This document shows, piece by piece, positions 60,839-64,000 of a stretch of DNA of 64,000 bases. Within the stretch, counting starts at the first letter, position 1. Every line of letters begins with the position of its first letter. The stretch is from the NCBI GenBank assembly GCA_042095055.1, contig JBELBZ010000006.1, positions 1 through 64,000 on the forward strand, read 5' to 3'. The DNA is from UBA8752 sp042095055 (GTDB taxonomy: Bacteria > Bacteroidota > Bacteroidia > Flavobacteriales_D > Sanyastnellaceae). A program made the translations under genes and the position numbers. The notes under the pieces were generated by a model. That model had not been told where the DNA came from. It worked only from the letters and a program-made list of their open reading frames with translations, and made no database searches.

Positions 60839-62041
60839 TCAGCTGTATGTCTCTGTTGACTCCGGTCCAGCGATGGTCAATCGGGGGCCATCTGCGGTGC
60901 GCTGCTCCACCCGACCCACGATGCGGGCGTCCACGCCATGGCGAGCTGCGATGTCCATCACCACTTGGGCATGTTCAGGGGAGGTGTAGACTTCCATGCG
61001 GTGCCCCATGTTGTACACCTGGTACATTTCCCTCCAGGCCGTGCCACTGTGCTCCTGAATCAAACCAAACAACGCTGGTGTCGGGAAGAGGTTGTCCTTG
61101 ACAACATGCAGGTTTTCGGATGCAAAGTGAAGGACCTTGGTCTGGCCGCCTCCGCTGCAGTGAACCAAACCATGCAATGGCTCTCGGCCTTCCTTGAAGA
61201 GGTCGACCATCACTGGAGCATAAGTTCGCGTGGGTGACAACACCAGCTTACCGGCATCCACCGGAACGCCTTCCACGGAATCTGTGACATCAAAGGGCCC
61301 GGTATACACCAGCTCATCTGGGAGTCCCGGATCGAAACATTCCGGGTATTTCTCACGCCACCCCGGTCCAAAGAGGTCGTGCCGTGCACTCGTCAGGCCA
61401 TTGCTTCCCGTCCCTCCGTTCCAATCGCTTTCATAATGCGCTTGGCCGTGGCTGGCGAGACCTACAATCACGTCGCCTTCCTGGATGCGGGCATTGTCGA
61501 TGACGTCCTCTCGGCGCATGCGACAGACCACGGTCGAATCCACAATGACCGTGCGCACGAGGTCACCAACATCGGCGGTCTCGCCTCCGGTGCCCCGGAC
61601 ATCCAAGCCCCAACCGCGCCATTCTTCCATCAACGATTCCGTGCCCTGAATGAGCGTCGAAATCACATCGCCTGGCACGAGCCGCTTGTTGCGTCCAATG
61701 GTCGAACTCACCAAAATGGGACCGGTCGCGCCAACGCACAACAGATCGTCAATGTTCATGACGAGGGCATCTTGGGCGATGCCCTTCCAGACGGACAAAT
61801 CGCCCGTCTCCTTCCAATAAATCCAAGCCAAGGCGCTCTTGGTGCCCGCGCCATCGGCGTGCATCACCAAGCAATGTTCCTCACTTCCCGTGAGCGCATC
61901 CGGCACCACTTTGCAGAATGCCTTGGGAAACAGGCCTTTGTCCAGACCAGCAATGGCCGCATGCACCTCCTCTTTGCCAGAGGACACTCCGCGTTTGGCA
62001 TACCGCCCTTGCACGGACCCTTCCAATGTGGTATCCGTCAC
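60839..62041 (-). CDS. purM: Phosphoribosylformylglycinamidine cyclo-ligase (AIR synthetase)
   Basis: A 400-residue enzyme of purine synthesis, of the longer Bacteroidota type (enterobacterial PurM has about 345). Identified by VMHADGAGTKSALAWIYWKETGDLSVWKGIAQDALVMNIDDLLCVGATGPILVSSTIGRN (in pieces from residue 58), GGETADVGDLVRT, GDVIVGLASHGQAHYESDWNGG, HCSGGGQTKVLHF and YQVYNMGHRMEVYT. Its start overlaps the stop of the PorE-like gene by four bases. The substrate assignment rests on family resemblance; PurL-like ATPases share the fold. Confidence 0.93.
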   Translation of the reverse strand: MTDTTLEGSVQGRYAKRGVSSGKEEVHAAIAGLDKGLFPKAFCKVVPDALTGSEEHCLVMHADGAGTKSALAWIYWKETGDLSVWKGIAQDALVMNIDDLLCVGATGPILVSSTIGRNKRLVPGDVISTLIQGTESLMEEWRGWGLDVRGTGGETADVGDLVRTVIVDSTVVCRMRREDVIDNARIQEGDVIVGLASHGQAHYESDWNGGTGSNGLTSARHDLFGPGWREKYPECFDPGLPDELVYTGPFDVTDSVEGVPVDAGKLVLSPTRTYAPVMVDLFKEGREPLHGLVHCSGGGQTKVLHFASENLHVVKDNLFPTPALFGLIQEHSGTAWREMYQVYNMGHRMEVYTSPEHAQVVMDIAARHGVDARIVGRVEQRTADGPRLTIAGPESTETYS

Positions 62042-64000
62042 TCCGGTACGAAGTCGAAGCTGGTAATGCGGAACACCGTGCGGCGGTTCATTTGGTGCGC
62101 GGCTTCGCGCTCCTCCTCCGTGGCCAGGGCTGCAATGTCAGCGTCGCTGATCAATGGCATCTTCTCTCCGCGTCCAGTGGGCTGAAGGCGCTGGCGTTCG
62201 ATGCCGCGCTCCACGAGATAGTTGACGCAGGTTTCAGCACGGCGCTGGCTCAATTCATCGTTGGCCTTGTCACCACCACGTGTATCGGTGTGGGCTTCCA
62301 GTGAAATCACGAACGTGGGGTTGCGGTCAAGCAAATCCACGAGGTAATCCAAAGAGTCCTTGGAGTTGACTGCGGCACTGACCACGAGGTCAGCCTTGGC
62401 AAATTCATATTGAACCAATGGCATGGGATAATCCTCATTGGTCACCACTTCACGGAGCAAGTACTCCTTGATGAAGTTGGTCGACTTCGACAAGCCCACT
62501 GTGCTGAACTGGTCACCTGCGCTGATGTAGCCTTCCTTGGAAATGTCCACGGAATAGGTGCTTTCAGAACCAATGCTCCACCCTCCTTCTTCTGCACCGC
62601 CTTCTGAGTCGGTATCCGCAGAGACACTTTGGCCTTCGCTTCCAGTGACGGTGACCGCAGCACCCTCGATGGGCATACCGGTGTCATAATCGTACACATA
62701 GGCGACGTAGTCAAATTCAAGAGGCGGCATCGCAAAGGAGAAAATGTCGTCCTTGCCCTTGCTCTCGGGACGGTCAGAGGAGAGGTAGCCCTTTTCTTCC
62801 TTGGGGTGATAGACCAAGGCAAAGTCATCGCTGGCGGTGTTGATGGGATACTCCATGAACTCCGGCGTCTCAAAGGCCATGCCTTCTCCTTTCCAAACTG
62901 CTTTCAAGATGTCGAGTCCACCCATTCCTCCAGGACGGTCAGAAGCGAAATAGAGGTCACCATTCTTGCGAATGTGGGGGAAGTACTCGTCAGCGGCGGA
63001 GTTGATGTCCGCGCCCATGTTTTGAGCCGTTCCCCACTCTTGAGAAGCTTCGTTGAACGGCATGTACCAGAGGTCGCGTCCTCCTTGGCCACCGGGCATG
63101 TCGCTCACAAAAACGAGGTACATGTCGTCGGGACTCATCGTAGGTTGTCCCACCTGAGAGCTGTCATTGGTTTCGCGGTCGACAACGGCCAATTCCTCAG
63201 GGACGCCCCACTTGGATCCTATCCGCTGCGACACGTAGATGTCACAGGGGTAGTTGTTGTCCTTTTCAATCAAACAACGGGTGAAGTACAGGGTCTTGAA
63301 CTTCGAGTCCAAGGTCACTCCGCCCTCGTTGCTGGGGCTGTTGATGGTGTTTCCGAGGGGCTCGGGAATGCTCCACTTGCCCTTCCGGTCCACTTCAGCC
63401 ATGAACAGGTCCATGTAGCTCTCGCCTGTGATGGGGTCTTCACCACTTCCCGCTGCGCTGCTGCGGCTGGAGGCAAAAATCACCTCTTCTCCGCGCTTGT
63501 CGGCAAAAGTCATGGCAAAGTCAAAACTCGGAGAGTTGACCATCACGAGGGGCTCGACGACAAAGCGGCTGTCATTGATGATCAAGCTTTCCGCGGCGGC
63601 GTTACAGGATCCGATCATCGTTTGAGCCAACGCAGCGTCTCCGCCTGCCGACTTGTACTTCTGGAATTGCTCGATGGCATCGTCAAACTCTCCTTGGCCC
63701 ATGAACACCATTCCGTAATGCTTAAATACGTCAGGGTGATCGTCTGCCCACTTGAGGTCAATGGCACGCTTGTACCATTCTTCTGAGGCGGGCAATGCCC
63801 GGCCCAAACGGTAGCACTCACCGATTCGATAACAGACACGGCCTTTTTCTTCGAGATCACCCTTCAGCTTCGCATAAGAAGCTTGGTAATCTTTGGCCGC
63901 TTCGAAATAACCGCCGCGGTCAAAGGCCGCGTCGGCATCAGCGGTGATGTCATTTTGAGCAACACTTTGCAACGCAAAGAGTGCAAAAATGGTAGCGAGC
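62038..64000 (-). CDS. PorE-like T9SS protein: TPR + beta-propeller + CRD + OmpA, 5' end cut by window edge
   Basis: The frame is open to the right edge; the visible N-terminal residues (LATIFALFALQSVAQND) are the end of a signal peptide, so a few codons are missing. The mature part has tetratricopeptide-like helices (AFDRGGYFEAAKDYQASY, ALPASEEWYKRAIDL, MGQGEFDDAIEQFQKY, about residues 20-130), a PD40-type propeller (IFASSRSSAAGSGEDP, GGVTLDSKFKTLYFTR, VFVSDMPGGQGGRDLWYM, LYFASDRPGGMGGLDI, GYLSSDRPESKGKDDIF), a carboxypeptidase-regulatory-like domain (VYDYDTGMPIEGAAVTVTGSEG) and a C-terminal OmpA domain (SLEAHTDTRGGDKANDELSQRRAETCVNYLVERGI). This order is that of PorE, the peptidoglycan-binding subunit of the type IX secretion system, though other OmpA-family proteins share it. 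Coupled to purM. Confidence 0.88.
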   Translation of the reverse strand, partial: LATIFALFALQSVAQNDITADADAAFDRGGYFEAAKDYQASYAKLKGDLEEKGRVCYRIGECYRLGRALPASEEWYKRAIDLKWADDHPDVFKHYGMVFMGQGEFDDAIEQFQKYKSAGGDAALAQTMIGSCNAAAESLIINDSRFVVEPLVMVNSPSFDFAMTFADKRGEEVIFASSRSSAAGSGEDPITGESYMDLFMAEVDRKGKWSIPEPLGNTINSPSNEGGVTLDSKFKTLYFTRCLIEKDNNYPCDIYVSQRIGSKWGVPEELAVVDRETNDSSQVGQPTMSPDDMYLVFVSDMPGGQGGRDLWYMPFNEASQEWGTAQNMGADINSAADEYFPHIRKNGDLYFASDRPGGMGGLDILKAVWKGEGMAFETPEFMEYPINTASDDFALVYHPKEEKGYLSSDRPESKGKDDIFSFAMPPLEFDYVAYVYDYDTGMPIEGAAVTVTGSEGQSVSADTDSEGGAEEGGWSIGSESTYSVDISKEGYISAGDQFSTVGLSKSTNFIKEYLLREVVTNEDYPMPLVQYEFAKADLVVSAAVNSKDSLDYLVDLLDRNPTFVISLEAHTDTRGGDKANDELSQRRAETCVNYLVERGIERQRLQPTGRGEKMPLISDADIAALATEEEREAAHQMNRRTVFRITSFDFVPE

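Overview
The window reads as a chromosome segment from a Bacteroidota bacterium, most likely a marine flavobacterium-like lineage with a fairly high GC content (by eye above 50%). The evidence is: five genes for secreted or envelope proteins typical of the type IX secretion system (T9SS), four of them with C-terminal 'YPNP/HPNP'-type sorting domains; promoter -7 elements of the Bacteroidota type (TAnnTTTG, apparently with a TAnnTTCG variant); few obvious Shine-Dalgarno sequences; and the gene order hpf - tRNA(Thr-Tyr-Gly-Thr) - tuf - tRNA-Trp - secE - nusG - rplKAJL - rpoBC, preceded by xer and rpsU. No CRISPR array, insertion sequence, prophage or rRNA gene is visible. Almost every base is accounted for by ordinary genes.

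Layout. 1-8.4 kb: a truncated hypothetical, an ammonium transporter, an RhlE-like DEAD-box helicase, then a same-strand run of Crp/Fnr regulator, SulP sulfate-type transporter and a metallo-beta-lactamase/double-rhodanese protein, followed by tRNA-Leu and a small lipoprotein. 8.4-11.6 kb (minus): sulfate-activation operon cysC-DUF2061-cysD-cysN with an unusually structured 277-base upstream gap. 11.6-18.3 kb: DUF983, MsbA-like ABC exporter, purB, an MBL-fold hydrolase, pyrD, an unknown gene and smpB. 18.4-22.5 kb: two tandem secreted arylsulfotransferase-like proteins with T9SS tails. 22.5-31 kb: paaG-like enoyl-CoA hydratase (its start overlapped by a perfect 21-base inverted repeat), DUF551, DUF4359, rsmE, pckA, DUF423, a fasciclin-like lipoprotein, a nine-repeat FG-GAP protein and mdh. 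31-34.4 kb: an operon of a YwqK/MORN-like repeat protein, a subtilisin-type T9SS protease and an Arg/Lys-rich small protein. 34.4-39.2 kb: tRNA-Thr, rarA, an LpxL-type acyltransferase, a PhnP-like hydrolase and a large conserved protein I do not recognise. 39.3-54 kb (minus): RNA polymerase, ribosomal protein, elongation factor and tRNA superoperon. 54-64 kb (minus): acyl-CoA dehydrogenase, ComEA-like protein, Na+:alanine symporter, K+ channel with an atypical filter, pyrF, prfA, purM and a PorE-like OmpA protein cut by the right edge.

How the genes fit together: most of the window is housekeeping (transcription, translation, purine and pyrimidine synthesis, central carbon). The accessory theme is sulfur plus the cell surface: sulfate uptake (SulP), sulfate activation (CysDN/CysC), persulfide handling (MBL-rhodanese under a Crp-type regulator) and two exported arylsulfotransferase-like proteins. 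Whether these form one physiological system is inference. No clearly new defence or mobile system is visible; the best candidates for undescribed biology are the structured gap upstream of cysC, the tandem sulfotransferase-like T9SS cargo, the YwqK-subtilisin-basic protein operon, the unrecognised 486-residue protein at 37.7-39.2 kb, and the paired stem-loops between rplL and rpoB.
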